Numbered from the stretch's first letter, positions 1 through 11,902 are shown. The stretch: DNA of 64,000 nt from Embiotoca jacksoni (GCA_022577435.1 JAKOON010000027.1:4227820-4291819); one strand, 5' to 3'. Program-made: numbers and translations. The notes: generated by a model not told the origin, from the sequence alone.

Positions 1-2638
1 TTAATAGCATCTTAACAAAATGCACCGTATAGAATCAATTTCGGTGATGATACAGCTGGCATACTCGTTATTTCTTACCACTTTTGGACAAGTTGTTTTA
101 AAGTTATTTGTTAGATTTAATGACATTGATGACCCTTACAGATAATACTTTAATGAATCACAAGATTTTCATAATCATCAAAAATCTGTGGGCTAGTTAA
201 TGATACGTGAACTAATGACACATCAAGAGGAGGACAAGAACAGATTGGATTAAATCAGGACATTTAAACTCAGTGACACGGCTTGTATATGAATGCACAT
301 ATTCAGCGTATTCGTAGACAGTTTATGATCGTGACTGACGAAAATAACCAACCAACCTAATTAATTCAAGGCTGCCACACACAAGAATTACTGGGTACAA
401 AAGAAGTCCCAAGATTGAATCCATCATGTGTCCTTGCGCCGCCACTTCCTGACAGAATGTCATTATCTCCTCTGAGAAGAAACAAAAATCTCTCCTCAAG
501 CTATTAAAAATAACAGGCAGGTCAGGTGAAGAATTTGAAAAGGTGATAGCTGCTTATCTTTGTGTACATGGGGCCACACATTGAGTATTGTGTGCGTCTT
601 TCTCTAACCTTTATCACTGCCCATGAGGACAGGTAGCCACAATGATCGGGTGCCTTGAATAGTGCATTATATATAGTTAACCTTCAAAAGATACTCAAAG
701 TGTTAAATACCCAACAGAGAAAAGAGCATGGTCAATTGGTGTCACCGGTCAACTGTTTGGCGTGTCTGAATCTGAGCACCACAACAAAATTGGAAAGTAA
801 AATGTTATTCAGAGAAAACCTCAGAGGTAAATTACCTCTTTAAGGACACCGTTATGAAAGTCTCCTTTCAGAGAAGAGGAGGGAGAAATGAAATAAATCT
901 CCAGCAGCTTAGCGCCTGGGCGCTGCCTTCAACTCTGTGGGGGCGTGTGGGTCGAGACTCCACCACGGAGAGACCAGAGCAGCACGCTGCCATTGTAGCA
1001 GTGAGTTGTGCAGTGAATGCTTTTTTTCTGGCTCCAGGCTTAGTGACACATGCATTGACCTAAACGCATGTCAGTGGGTGGAAGAAGATCAATGCTCCAT
1101 CTGATGTAAGTGCCCAAGGTTTTATGTTTGCACCAATTACAGCTCTGCATTGACTTATGTTTGATCCTGTGTGCTCCAAAGAAATAAACCCAGTGGGGGG
1201 GTCCGAGTGTGGCCATGTGGTTATTTATGTTAGTTCCACTGCACATGCCCTTATTTTCATGTGTAGGTGCCTCAGTGTTTATGTAGGGTATCTATATGCC
1301 TACAATGTTCACGTGTCTACATTATACATTAATGGCAAACCTATAATGGCTGCCAAGGTTAAGTAGTCAAAGGATGCCAGAGTTTGGAGTCTTTTCCACA
1401 CAGAGCCGGTTTTATGCAGAACGTCTCAGTGATACAGAGTGGCAGTTTGGATACGTCAGATGGGCTTATAGCCCAGAATTCAATCAGAACTAAAAGAATG
1501 ATGCTCTATTTCAGCTTTGACGTGGCGTCATATTCATTTTCCCCAGCCGGCAATAAAAGTGAAGGAGAATACACAAGCTATATGTGTGCTGTGCCTCTGG
1601 CCCGGGTAATCTGTCAGTCGCAGTCACGCTTGTATTTAGTTGTTTATCAACGCACGCTTGTGTGATGCATGTGTGCACATCTGTGTATGTTCCTGTGTGC
1701 ATTACACACATTTATTCAGTCTTCGACAGGCTAAATGAAAACATTGTGTCTCTCAGGTGAAACCAACTTCTGAACCCAAAGCCAGACAAAGAATCATCTG
1801 ACGGTTTCTTCTCATGTTTAGATTAATTGAAAAAAATGCTTATAATAGCCAAACCGTCTGTCTTATAGACGGAGTCAAGGCAGGCAAATTCCCAAGTAAT
1901 ATCTTGGATTGTGACCTCTACTGTTTTACAGTTTATGCATTTACATTTCTAACTCTTTCTTTGTCTTTCCCCGCACATATTGATGAGAAAGGTTAATTAA
2001 CGATTAACTGTAAAGGCTCAGAGTGAAGCCAACATACCGCACTCGCTATAGTTCCAACCTGATAAAGAAATGTACGGTTGAAAAGTGAAATGAGCTATTC
2101 ATACTAAGACATTCTGTACAGTACATCCTGCTTATACATTCTGTGCACATTATTTTTAGCACACACTGTGGCAGATTTCCTCCAATAGTCATTAAGTCTG
2201 AATAGCATCAGTTCCTGCACTGCAAAGTGGGGGAAAAAAAACATTATTCTGACTTGCAGGGGTCCTGGGATTAGAATATATCATTTTTAAACTCAGCAAG
2301 AAGCATGAGCAAAGATGGCCTTCAAAACGAAACATAGAGTACAAACAATACAAAATATATAGTGGTTGCATATCAAATAAAATTTGCAGGTGATTTAAAG
2401 GGTCCATAGAAAGGTCCAAGCCTACCACCAGAACACAATATCATGCCAAAATGTGTAATACACCCGGGCTGGTTAACAAGTCAATAGGTGAGCTAAAACC
2501 TCAATCAGGGGGCAGATGTGTAAACTCTTCTGGCAAATGTTTTCAATTTTGTCTGATTTGTTGGATAGCAGGAGTTGTTGCAAAAGTCTGGGAAGCATTA
2601 AAAGCAAGAAAAGCATTTTAAAATTCAACAGCATTTCA
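1..2638. other. Upstream flank, no gene seen
   Basis: This is AT-rich unique DNA. All open frames are under 100 codons, carry no recognisable domain and are not bounded by convincing splice sites. I see no RNA gene and no clear mobile element here. Confidence 0.6.
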
Positions 2639-3090
2639 GCTGTCGCCATCTTGCCATATTGTAGCCAGAAGTGACCGTATCTGGACGAGCTGGGAGCAGT
2701 GAATCTAACTCGATCTGATTGGAAACCCGAGGACACTACGCCTGCCCACCTATAGCAGAAACCTGACTGCACCACAGGCCTGTCAATCAAACAGGTCTGT
2801 CCCCAAAAATTCACATTTCTGAGGCCTAATTTCTAAACATTGCTGGGATTATTTTCAAATGGACCACCAGAGAATTATTGAAAAGGAGTGACAAATGACA
2901 CCATTATGACTCGTAAAAAAAAAAATAAATTGTATTGACTTTGTATTTCATAGGGGAAGTTGAATGGTAGTCTATGGAATCAGATCCTTTTTGGAGCCAA
3001 CCCCTAGTGGCTCTTGGTGGTATTGCAGTTATGCATTGGCCTCAATTTTCAGACCCCAAAAACTACATCCACTTTAATATACAGTCTTTG
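2639..3090 (+). repeat. Interspersed repeat family X, copy A (near full length)
   Basis: The segment shares with copy B (24322-24815) the blocks CGCCATCTTG.., AACTCGATCTGATTGGAAAC, CCTGACTGCACCACAGGCCT, TTTTTGGAGCCAACC and the end ATATACAGTC. The identity is patchy but in order over about 450 bp, so this is common descent. I believe this family is widespread in teleosts, probably a non-autonomous DNA transposon whose terminus is TATATACAGTCWATGG; that assignment is from memory. The first ~60 bases of the family are missing or diverged here. Confidence 0.75.
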
Positions 3091-3387
3091 CCTCAGACTG
3101 AACAGTGTTCTGCCAAATATGTAACGTCTATGAAAACCACCTACATTATGTTGTAATTATTTTTATTATTATTCAGGGTTGCGTCCACTGCAAACAAAGT
3201 TCCAGTCACCTTTATTGTATTGAGTTGGCAGTAGAAATCTCTGATGCAATCAAAAGTATCTGTATTGATAGATGATGATGATGGATGATATAATACTCTC
3301 AGGAACAATGTCTTTTTGGGTGGAATTTGGGTTAACCAACCCTATAAGTTAAACACTCACGTTGCTCAAAGCTTCATGATTAGTTTT

Positions 3388-3399
3388 GAGAGAGCGAGA

Positions 3400-3447
<48 letters not shown>

Positions 3448-3476
3448 AGAGTGAGAGAGAGAGAAGAGAGAGTGAG
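3388..3476. repeat. (GA)n microsatellite, interrupted
   Basis: There are about 40 GA units with GC, GG, AA and GT interruptions, so this is an old, partly decayed tract. Confidence 0.95.
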
Positions 3477-4211
3477 TAAGGTGCATATGTGAATCGATGG
3501 CTGATGCAGTCAGCAGCAATCTCTTCTCTGGTGTTGCATGACCATATCCATAAATTCAGCTACAAATATGTAGGCATTTTCTGCAGATGTGGGTAATAGA
3601 GATAGGGCAAGTGTGACATCTTTTTATTGAGGCTGGTGAAATGAATTTATAGGCGAAGCAGACGATTGTTTTGTTCGTACACTTCCTGGCTTTTTTGTGT
3701 TTGTACCTCAAACTATTTACTTACTGAAACAGTTTCCTGTTTTTTTTCTTCTTCTATCTTTTCTAACTTCTACACCTACCTTCTTTACCTTTCGTTCTGG
3801 ATTACATGCCTGCCTCTGCCAAGGTTGGAGCAGGTCTGCTGAACATATTTCTTTGCCATTTTGACCATCTGTCTCACACAAACAGTTCTGCTCCTCTTTC
3901 TCTGCTTTTCGAGTGATCTCTCGCTCCCACACTAATGAACACTGTTGGATTTGTCATTTACTCATCTCCGTCTGCGAGGATGCCTATGATTAAAGATCCT
4001 CACGAAAATAAAAATGCCCATCAGGTTTTTTTTTTATTTTTTTTATGTCCCTTTTATTTATTTATTTCAGGAAATTCCATCCTATTTGTCCCTGTTTGCC
4101 TCCATGCTGTCAATGTGACAGTTATGCACCACAGCCTCAGGTACGACACCAAAGAAAATATTACTCAAGGGTTGCCGTTTAGTTGTTGAGCGTATTAAGC
4201 CCAGGGTTTCA

Positions 4212-4670
4212 TTATTTAAGGGAGCTGTAATTAAGTCGGAAGGTTGTTTGACTGTGGGAGGTGGATTCGTGCATACTGTCGGCCGTGTGGTGTTTAACGC
4301 TTCCTTGTGTTGATTCGGGGGTTGTTGCGATGGTCAGCGGAGCCCCGTGGGAGGCCGCGAGCCTCCTTCTATCAGAGGGAGACGATGACAGATCTTTATT
4401 GTAATTGGCCTCGGAGGTAATACGCTCATCACCCCCATCAGCCTCCCACTGAGCTCCCATTCCCATTATCTCCCACTCGTTCTGATTCATTAAACCTCGA
4501 GTGAGATTGGCCGGACTGGCGGAGGAGAGGATGGAGCGTTCGGTTTGGTTGAGAAGATCCACTGATCCTTTGATGGCGCTCCTAAAATGGTTGTTAATTA
4601 ACACAATGTTTGATAAATGGTAGTAAGCCTTATATTTAAGGACAAACCTGCATCTCCTGCTCTGCTTCAC
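4212..4670 (-). other. Unrecognised open frame in a G+C-richer unique block
   Basis: The minus strand is open for 152 codons, the longest frame in the upstream flank. The translated product is hydrophilic and Ser/Thr-rich with no signal peptide, membrane segment or domain that I recognise, and no neighbouring splice pattern supports it. The same DNA could equally be a conserved non-coding element: it is low in simple repeats and contains TAATTGG and ATTAAACC motifs. I list it because it stands out from its surroundings, not because I believe it is a gene. Confidence 0.15.
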
Positions 4671-5755
4671 TACTGTTTTTTGTTTTTTTTAGGTGGGTCA
4701 GTTTACAGGCCACGCTATCTTGTGGAAACATATCATTGGACGTTAATGTATTCGCTGGTACCCTCCAGTTATCACTGGGGTCAGTTATGCATCAGGACAG
4801 CTGAGTGATGGATGTGTGGAGGAGGTGAACTTCACAGATCTTTCTGAAGCACTCAAGAGTCTTCCCTCAGGCTTTATCTTCTCTCTCAAAGTTCTGCCCT
4901 CTTGTCTTTTCATCTGGGCAGCCAATAGACAATTTCTCTGATATTACTTCCCTTTTTATGTGTTTATGAGTCTATTTGTGCTCAGGACTTTTTACTTTAT
5001 CCGAAGTAAAGTCCTCACCAGGTGAAAGTCTGACCTGATGATCAGGACGGGGATTTTTCAAACATTGAAGCCTTTTGTTGTTCAAAGACACCGCTCCTCT
5101 TCTCTAGTTTTCCTATATGTTGCTCTCCTCAAGGCCTCAGAAGATGGAGTTGGGAGTTTTATCCCTGAGCATCTCTTTTACTTTGTTCATAGAATGAAAT
5201 GAGAGCTGGGTTTTATTGTCAGCGCTGCGCTTCACGGTTGAAGCTTCGGTCAGGGGGAAGAGTCTGAAAGACGTGCTGTTTGGGAAAGGTGTGGACGAGA
5301 GTTTTCATTGGAAATGGTGAGAGTGTTTTTTGGAGTCAGTCCAGTGGTAAAAGCAGCGGGTGTGAATATCTCGCTATACCAGGGATTTTTTTTTTTCAGG
5401 TTTCAGGCAAATAACTCATTTTAAACCACTTTAAATCACATCCAGTTGGTCTGAAAAACATCCTACCTTTCTACCAAACCAGGGAGCCGCTAATTTCTAA
5501 TCTTTTCTTGTGTTAAAATATGTTCAATTCGTAATGTAACAGTGAACATCATGTTCAAAATACCAAATTTTCATTTTTAACAGAAATAAATATAAATCAG
5601 TGGCTGCTGTGGGCAGTGGTTAAAAAGGTTAAGCTCCAAGGTAAAATATAACTTGTGAAATGAAAGAGTCATAACTTGTTATGGTCTTTATTGGAAAGTA
5701 CATACTGTATTGTTAACGACGTTATCGGTGTAATTTTTTTTTATTGTAAAAAATG

Positions 5756-5995
5756 ATCCGTGTTGTTAAAATGCAACGCGGTATCACGGCAAAACGTGAA
5801 ATAGACACGCCGGTCCACTACAGCAAAACGTGAGATACCCACGCTTTGGCCTCACTCGGTGTGACAGTTTCATGTTTTCCTGTAGTGATAGAAAAGCAAA
5901 CCTACTGCATGCATACAGCCATGTGATTTACAGGAAAATTAAACTATTAGGAAAAAAGACATGGTTGGGGTTTACTGGGTTGTATAATGGCAAGA
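5756..5995 (-). repeat. Interspersed tRNA-like repeat family Y, copy 1 (headless)
   Basis: Read on the minus strand, this block contains TAAACCCCAACCATGTC, TTTTCCTGTAAATCACATGG and GCAGTAGGTTT in the same order as copy 2 at 20845-21046. It also carries the CACGCTTTGGCCTCACTCGG and GTGACAGTTT segments that have a diverged match at 20735-20770. The tRNA-like head seen in copy 2 is absent here. Shared order over about 90 bp argues for homology. Confidence 0.55.
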
Positions 5996-6450
5996 TTTTG
6001 ACATACTGATATAATGATGTCACACTGTTATCCTGCGTATGTTACACACAGCAAAGGTCATGTTTAAGAGCAGCCCCATGGTGGAGGAGTTAGTTGCAAA
6101 CAGCGAGTTCAGTAGTGTGAAGTTGTTTGGTTACAAAAGGTCAGCTGTACAAAAGATCACAGAGACATGTGTTTACTGAATAGTCGAAGGGATAGTTAAA
6201 GTTAGATGTTATAGTTTTTTTTTGTTACGTTTAGGCTGGAACAAAAAACGATAACACTTATTTTGTTGCACTTGTATGTTCTGAAATTAATAATGAAAAC
6301 TGCGTTATTTTCATATGGTAAAGAACTTTATTATCTCAGAAGAACCAGGAAATATTGTGATACTATATTCGGGCCACCCACCCCCAATAAATTTTGAAGG
6401 CAAAAGTCAAAAGTAACTTGAAATAATTGCAGTTGAACAACTCTGAATCA

Positions 6451-6458
<8 letters not shown>

Positions 6459-6511
<53 letters not shown>
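6459..6511. repeat. (GT)n microsatellite
   Basis: This is an uninterrupted run of about 26 GT units. Confidence 0.97.
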
Positions 6512-6512
<1 letters not shown>

Positions 6513-7694
6513 TTGACTCAGGGTTCAGATAGCATGAGGGTGTCTCATACTGAAGTGAATACAGCTTTCAGTGAGCTGCCTTAACACCTGCGATCAGAGC
6601 TAGCCGCTGCTCAACAACACCAGGACCTAGCACCTGGCGGTGTTGGCATCTGCAGGGAAAAGAGGAAGGGGAAAAAAAATAAAAATAAAATCACAAACAA
6701 ATGGCTTTGCCACTTGTGTGCAGAAATATGTGACTCAAAACACTGTGTCCAGGGATTTTCTAAATTACCCTCTTGCTGAGTTCAGTCACAGTAAGTACTA
6801 TGAAAAATCTAAATCGGGTCCCTGAGCAGCCCTGGGGGTGGCCGAGGAAGCACTCCTGCCTTGGTTTCCCTGATGTTAACGCTCCTATTATTAACTTTTG
6901 TGCAAGGTATCACATTTTTGGATAAGAGGGAGAGAGCCAAAAGGAGGCTGAAAATCACGCTGAGAAATAACAGAAGCTATTACCATGGTGCATTATTTCC
7001 TGGCTGCCCTGTGGTGGCTTAGATGGGCCTCGCCATTTGTAAAAACATTACAAACATTAAGCACTCCTGCTTTCTCCTGGCAAGGCACTGTCATTTTCAA
7101 GACAGGAACATTTGCTCAGTCATGCTCTCTCATTCTCTCCCTCGACTTCTACTTTACTGATACTGTCATTTTGGAAACAACATTTGCTCAGTCACTCTCG
7201 AAACCCCCCCCCCCCCCCACTCTCTCTCTCCTCTCTCTCTCTATATTCTCTTCCTCCATCTGTCCTCCAATCACTCTTTTCTCACCCCGTCCTCCTCCTT
7301 GTCCTCATTCTTCTGCCACACAGGCAGAACGCAGACAAGATAACATGCAGCACTTCCAGTCCTGGCTCTGTAAAAGACTTTTCACAGCCATGTGTGTCTT
7401 TTTTCTATTCATGTCACGCACCTCAACAAAGCATGGGGGAATTCAGCTATAAAGGAAAAAAACAATACAGCCATGCTTAGAAGAGTGCTGCAAAAAACAA
7501 CTGCTCAAAAATATAAAATGCAGCTGAACTATAAATCCTTATAATTATTATACAAAAACAGGTCAGTAAGTCAATACAGGCACACGAACACAGGCACGAC
7601 AAGCAGAACACGTGTTCCAAAGGACTGTAGGCCTATTCATTCCACCTTTTTTCACATGTGGAAAGCAAAGAAAATCCTCTCCTGAAAATCCTGT

Positions 7695-7695
<1 letters not shown>

Positions 7696-7729
<34 letters not shown>
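7696..7729. repeat. Poly-T tract (34 bases)
   Basis: An uninterrupted T run marks the upstream edge of the CpG-rich promoter. On the minus strand it could be a retroposon poly-A tail, but no element is recognisable beside it. Confidence 0.95.
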
Positions 7730-7734
<5 letters not shown>

Positions 7735-7907
7735 GGAGAGGATGTAGTTCCGCCCTTGGCCGCGTGGTGGCAACCTGCGCTGCGCCGCTCCAACAGCAGC
7801 TCACAGCGTTACTTCATGAAGAACCCGGGACTCGTCCTCATCCGACGCACACCGGCAGCCGGGCTCTCCTCCTCCTCCTTCTCCTCCTCCTCCTCCAGGC
7901 TCCGACC

Positions 7908-7919
7908 ATGATACTGTAA
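7908..7919 (+). other. Minimal upstream ORF (ATG plus two codons and stop)
   Basis: ATG ATA CTG TAA lies in a good context (GACCATGA, A at -3). It is the last ATG before the main start at 8788. If the transcription start lies upstream of 7908 and the leader is unspliced, this three-codon uORF would be the first thing scanned and could moderate translation. Whether it is in the mRNA is unknown. Confidence 0.35.
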
Positions 7920-8637
7920 CGGCGTTGTAAGTTTCTCCCTCCCGCCGCCCTCCTTGTCCGCTCCGCGAGCCGCTCAACTTCCTCTCGGTGCCGCTCGTCT
8001 AACTGAATCGCCGACCTTGTCACCGGGGCTGTGGGGAGGAACTTTACGGGGGGGGGGGGGGTGTAGTGTGTGCGCGTGTGCGTGTCCGTGTGTGTGCGCT
8101 CCGTATCTGGCGCTCCTCTTCATTTACAGAGGAAAAGGGATTCGAGGGGGGGGGAACAAAAAAAAAAAAAAAAGTCTCTGCTCTGGACGAGAAGAAAAAA
8201 CAACCTGAAACCACTCGGACGCTGGGAGGGTTGAAGTTGAAAGTACCGGGAGAAGAAGAGGAAGAGAAACGGCATCTCAAGGACGCTCAGCCGGGAGTGA
8301 AAAAGTACCGAGGCGCAGCTTTCGCCTTCTCACAGGTGCAGCGAGAGATCTGGACTTAACCTGGATTCATCGGACTCGAGTTGCACCCTGCTCTTCAAAA
8401 GGAAAAGACCAAGCGCGCTGCTTCGGCTCTCACAGGAACACCATTTAACAACCCAACGGGGTTTTTTTTTATTTTTTATTATTTTTTTTTTGTGTGGTTT
8501 TTTTGTTGTTGTTGTGGAACACGTTTTAAGACTGTTAAGACGCACGCAGACCGTTTGACCGAATTTCGCCTCGCGGCTCGGTTTCCCCGCGCTCCCCGCC
8601 GTCGGTGCGCTTTGCCCGACTCGAGTGGTCTCGGACC

Positions 8638-8638
<1 letters not shown>

Positions 8639-8676
<38 letters not shown>
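8639..8676. repeat. (GA)n microsatellite in the 5' leader
   Basis: About 19 GA units lie 110 bases upstream of the start codon. GA tracts near promoters can bind GAGA-type factors; here that is only a possibility. Confidence 0.95.
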
Positions 8677-8678
<2 letters not shown>

Positions 8679-8733
8679 AGCGGCAGAAGCACAACCACCG
8701 GGACTCGGGCGCTATTTCGATCTCGCCGGGCAC

Positions 8734-8758
8734 TTGTTGTTGTTGTTGTTGTTGTTGT
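8734..8758. repeat. (TTG)n trinucleotide repeat in the 5' leader
   Basis: Eight TTG units followed by TCG units end about 25 bases before the start codon. The repeat contains no ATG, in keeping with the rest of the leader. Confidence 0.9.
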
Positions 8759-8787
8759 CGTCGTCCAGTCTGCCCGGTTTGGGGACC

Positions 8788-8875
8788 ATGTTGGAGGACT
8801 CCTGGAGCAGATCGATGTGGCGCGCCACATGGATTTTATGTTTTTCCTTATTCATCCGCTCCACACAAGCTCAAG
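8788..8875 (+). CDS. First coding exon of an unidentified secreted or membrane protein (signal peptide), partial
   Basis: The exon encodes 29 residues plus the first base of codon 30, so the intron is phase 1. It opens MLEDSWSRS and continues MWRATWILCFSLFIRSTQAQ. A short basic N-region is followed by a hydrophobic core (WILCFSLFI, residues 15-23) and a small-residue cleavage zone (STQAQ), a typical secretory signal peptide. The start at 8788 is preferred because the context GACCATGT has A at -3 and no ATG occurs in the 868 bases between the upstream uORF stop and it. A second in-frame ATG at residue 10 has a weaker context (T at -3) but would leave a tidier signal peptide. The exon ends CAAG|GTAAGA, an almost perfect donor. 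A lone signal-peptide exon with phase 1 is common in immunoglobulin, fibronectin or CUB-domain neuronal receptors. The W-I-L-x-x-S-L-F core recalls the DSCAM signal peptide as I remember it; this is only a hypothesis, so no symbol is given. Confidence 0.75.
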
Positions 8876-8881
8876 GTAAGA
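8876..8881 (+). other. Splice donor of the first coding intron
   Basis: The junction reads AAG|GTAAGA, matching the U1 donor consensus at nearly every position. It closes the signal-peptide exon in phase 1 and opens an intron that appears to run beyond the end of the window. Confidence 0.75.
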
Positions 8882-10628
8882 TGGGTGGGTGTGGGTGGTG
8901 GTGGTGGGGGGGGGAAAACTAACCGGCACCGACTCCGGCTCGGTGCGGGTTAGTCATCGCGCAGGCCCGCACCGGCGTCTCCCGGTTCCCCCTCGCTGTG
9001 TTGTTTGTGTGTGGACGCGTTTCAGGTGTGGTGGCATCGAAACCTGTGATTTCTTCATTATTCGGATTTTGATAGTTTACAATTTCCTCATTAGGCTCCA
9101 AGTCGCGCGCGCACACACACGCACGCGCGCGTCGGCACCCCCCCCCCCCCCCCGCTGCTGTTATTTCCTTGATCAAACATTTCAAGGAGACTTTCTCCAC
9201 ACGCGTGTTCCTCTGAACTTCACACGCATCCCAAACTTCAGATCACACTCGTTAATGTTTCTGCATTTGATGCCGCTCGAGTTTGAGAGGAGTCGGAAGA
9301 CCCGACGTTATATTTACAACTTGCTGTCCTCTCCGGATTGTGGGAACATATGTAACGAGCGCTCCTAATGACACGTGTCATTAGACGCCAAGCTGTTAGA
9401 ATGTTAAGCTGATTAATAAGTCCTAATGAATTAATCATCCTCTCCCTCCCGGAATCTCCTTTTTTTTTTTATTTTTTTTTTATTAAAGCGCGCGGCAAAC
9501 AAGGCGCCGCAACATGAACTCGGTACATATCGATGTGCGAGCGATGAACGCGGGGCACGTGAAGTATTAAATGCAACAAAAAAAATGTCTTGGTTTTCTG
9601 AGAGTTATTGAGCAGAGAGGAGCTGCAGCCAAAGTGTGGCAGTTTGCAGGGACTCTGTGTTTGTTTTCCTTTTTTTTTTTTTTTTTTTTTTAACAAATTT
9701 TAAGCCAAATATTATTATTTTATTTTTCATGAGTTGTAGCCAGAGCTGGAGAACGACTCAACTTCTCATCGCAGTAATCCCGCCAGATCCCTGTAATATC
9801 TCTGTGTCTCTGGTGCCCAGCAAGAGGGAGGCTGTACTGGAACCTCAGGCTGTCTTCCATTTTTTTTTTTTTTTTTCCCATCCCCCCCCCCCAACACATG
9901 CCTTCAAGGTGTTAGTTTTAATGCTGCATTTAGTCTTTTCAAGATGATGCCACCATTGATTCCATTTTTTTTTTTAATGGGAGGAAAGCTGGGTCGGAGA
10001 CGTATCAGGATGAGAGACATCACCGTCGCTTTGATGGAGACGTTTTTGAACGTACGTTTATATCAGCGGCGAGGACAGGGGTTGGGCACCTGTGGGGTCC
10101 TTGAGGTGGCTCCGGTGGGGGTTGGGGGGGGGGGAGAGGGGGGGGGGGTCCTCAGCAGAGTGCATCTTAATTGCTATAGAAAATGGAAGAATGATGATCT
10201 CTTAAATGAGGGGCTGTCTTCACTCTTTCACACGCTTTCGCACCACAGGCTGTACAAACCTCTCCGTACGTTTGACCCGTCATTCATGGGCATGTTCACT
10301 TGTTTGGAGCTATCGGTACGTACTCTGATTGACACTCCCAGACTCCTCGCCTCCCTCTCGCTGCACCCTCTCCCGCTACACTCGGTTATGGATTCAGGTG
10401 TTGCTGCCGCTGCGAGCAAGAGAGTATTACCTCTGGAGATATAGACCGTAAGCCCTCTGTGGGGGTCACTCAATAATGCGATGTCGAAAAGATGTGGGGG
10501 GTGGGGGGTGGGGGGGGGGAACAAACGAGGCAGATATCCATCATTCGTGAGGGCATATCTTAACGCCTGACATTTACAGGAGATTGATAACTCCCGTGTC
10601 CCCGGGATTAAGAATCCTGACATTGTTG

Positions 10629-10630
<2 letters not shown>

Positions 10631-10668
<38 letters not shown>
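10631..10668. repeat. (CT)n microsatellite
   Basis: About 19 CT units, followed 31 bases later by an 18-base C run, give a long polypyrimidine region. Confidence 0.95.
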
Positions 10669-10669
<1 letters not shown>

Positions 10670-11901
10670 GCTGTATCTGTATCTGATTCTGAGAGCTTGC
10701 CCCCCCCCCCCCCCCCCCAGTACTCCCCCCCCCCCTCCCCCCAATCCCCCAATGCTTATTTAACCAAGCAAGTTAAAGAAGAAACCCATTATTTACAGCG
10801 GTGGCCCGGGAGAAGGCTTTGCCCTTGTTTTTGTTTTTTTCCGCCTTTTTATATTTTCAGATGGGTTCGTAAGGCAACACGCACTCCTGTGACTGTGCAT
10901 GCTGGGGATGAAGGCTGCCAATCACTCTCCCCCCCCCCCCCCCCTCCCCCCTTACCCCCCCATGCTCCGTCCATCCAGCAGCGCCCCATTACGTAGTCGC
11001 TCCTGGGTCAGAAAATGTAGGAATTAATTGGACTCTCTTCAGACCGTTTCGGAGCGCGGCTCATTGAAAGTGACCCCCGGTGTGGGCCGCTCTCTCTTTC
11101 CAACCCAATGATTAAAGAACATGATGAGGCGAGCAGCGTGCCTCTGGATGGACATGTCAGCTACTGCTTGCCACATTTTTAATGACCAGTCCACCGAAAC
11201 AGCTTTTTAACGACGGGAGAAAGCAGCCTTCATCAGACCGGGGCGCTGTGAAGTCTTTGCTTTTTTGGGCTTGGTGAGCGGAGAGGGGGACGATCTTCTG
11301 TTCTTTTATTTTGGTTATTGTCATTCATCAGCATTTGCGCGCAGCGGAGAAAAGAGGAAAAAGTCTCAATGTAGATAAATAAACTTCATAAGTACCTGAC
11401 TGATGGCTAGAATATGTGCATTTGCTCTGTCAACAACAGTCTGTGTTCCGACCAAAGACCCTTTAACACCCTGTTGTTTTTTTGTTTTTTTTAAATGCTG
11501 ACACATGAGCGCACACTCTTCTTTTTTTTTTTTTCCCATCTCCCTTAAATCGAGTTTAAAAAAAGCCATCCTCCAAACTTGCCCTGGATATTTTGTTTAA
11601 AGTGACAGTTATAAGAGCCGTCCGTCGTGTCCCACTGTTCATTCCCATTCGTTTACTGAGGTCATGCCGAGACAATGCTGGGCTCGCCTGCTGGTTTTGT
11701 CATTTCTAACACGTCTATTTTGGATCTGGCAGCGGCGGGGGAGGACTCTATTGAATGTCATGTTTGGCATACATACTTCTGCATCTCACAGATTAGGCTG
11801 ACTGACTACAGCGCCACTTCAGGAGCTTTATAGGGACTTGAGGACTTCATTCTGTCAGAGGCGTGGTGCTCAGATTAACATCCATAACTGTGGTTATGAC
11901 A

Positions 11902-11902
<1 letters not shown>

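Larger units (their letters stand above)
3091..5755. other. Upstream flank, no gene seen
   Basis: The block contains a GA microsatellite, T-rich tracts and unique sequence. The only notable open frame is on the minus strand at 4212-4670 (152 codons), treated separately. No recognisable protein or RNA gene is seen. Confidence 0.6.
5996..7739. other. Upstream flank before the promoter, no gene seen
   Basis: The block holds a GT microsatellite, a C run and CT-rich tract (7204-7320), and a 34-base poly-T (7696-7729) directly abutting the promoter. Open frames around 6985-7480 are produced by the CT/C-rich composition and show no protein signature. Confidence 0.6.
7740..8787 (+). promoter_or_regulatory. 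CpG-rich promoter and 5' leader of the signal-peptide exon
   Basis: After a 34-base poly-T tract the composition changes sharply to CpG-rich DNA (for example the stretches at 7755-7800, 7935-8010 and 8560-8640). No TATA box is evident, which fits a CpG-island promoter. The leader includes CTC/TCC repeats (7866-7897), a G run, an A run (8158-8173), a T-rich block (8462-8490), a GA tract (8639-8676) and a TTG repeat (8734-8758). The transcription start cannot be fixed from sequence. From 7911 to 8787 there is no ATG at all, where about a dozen would be expected, which supports this being transcribed leader read by scanning ribosomes. Confidence 0.6.

Noticed and set aside
8330..8830. 166-codon minus-strand frame across the leader
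   Set aside because: Its poly-T and (SL)n translation comes from the TTG and GA repeats read in reverse.
8381..8953. 190-codon frame overlapping the leader and first exon
   Set aside because: It does not start at an ATG, is built from GA, TTG and T tracts, and runs through the clear splice donor in a different frame from the signal peptide.
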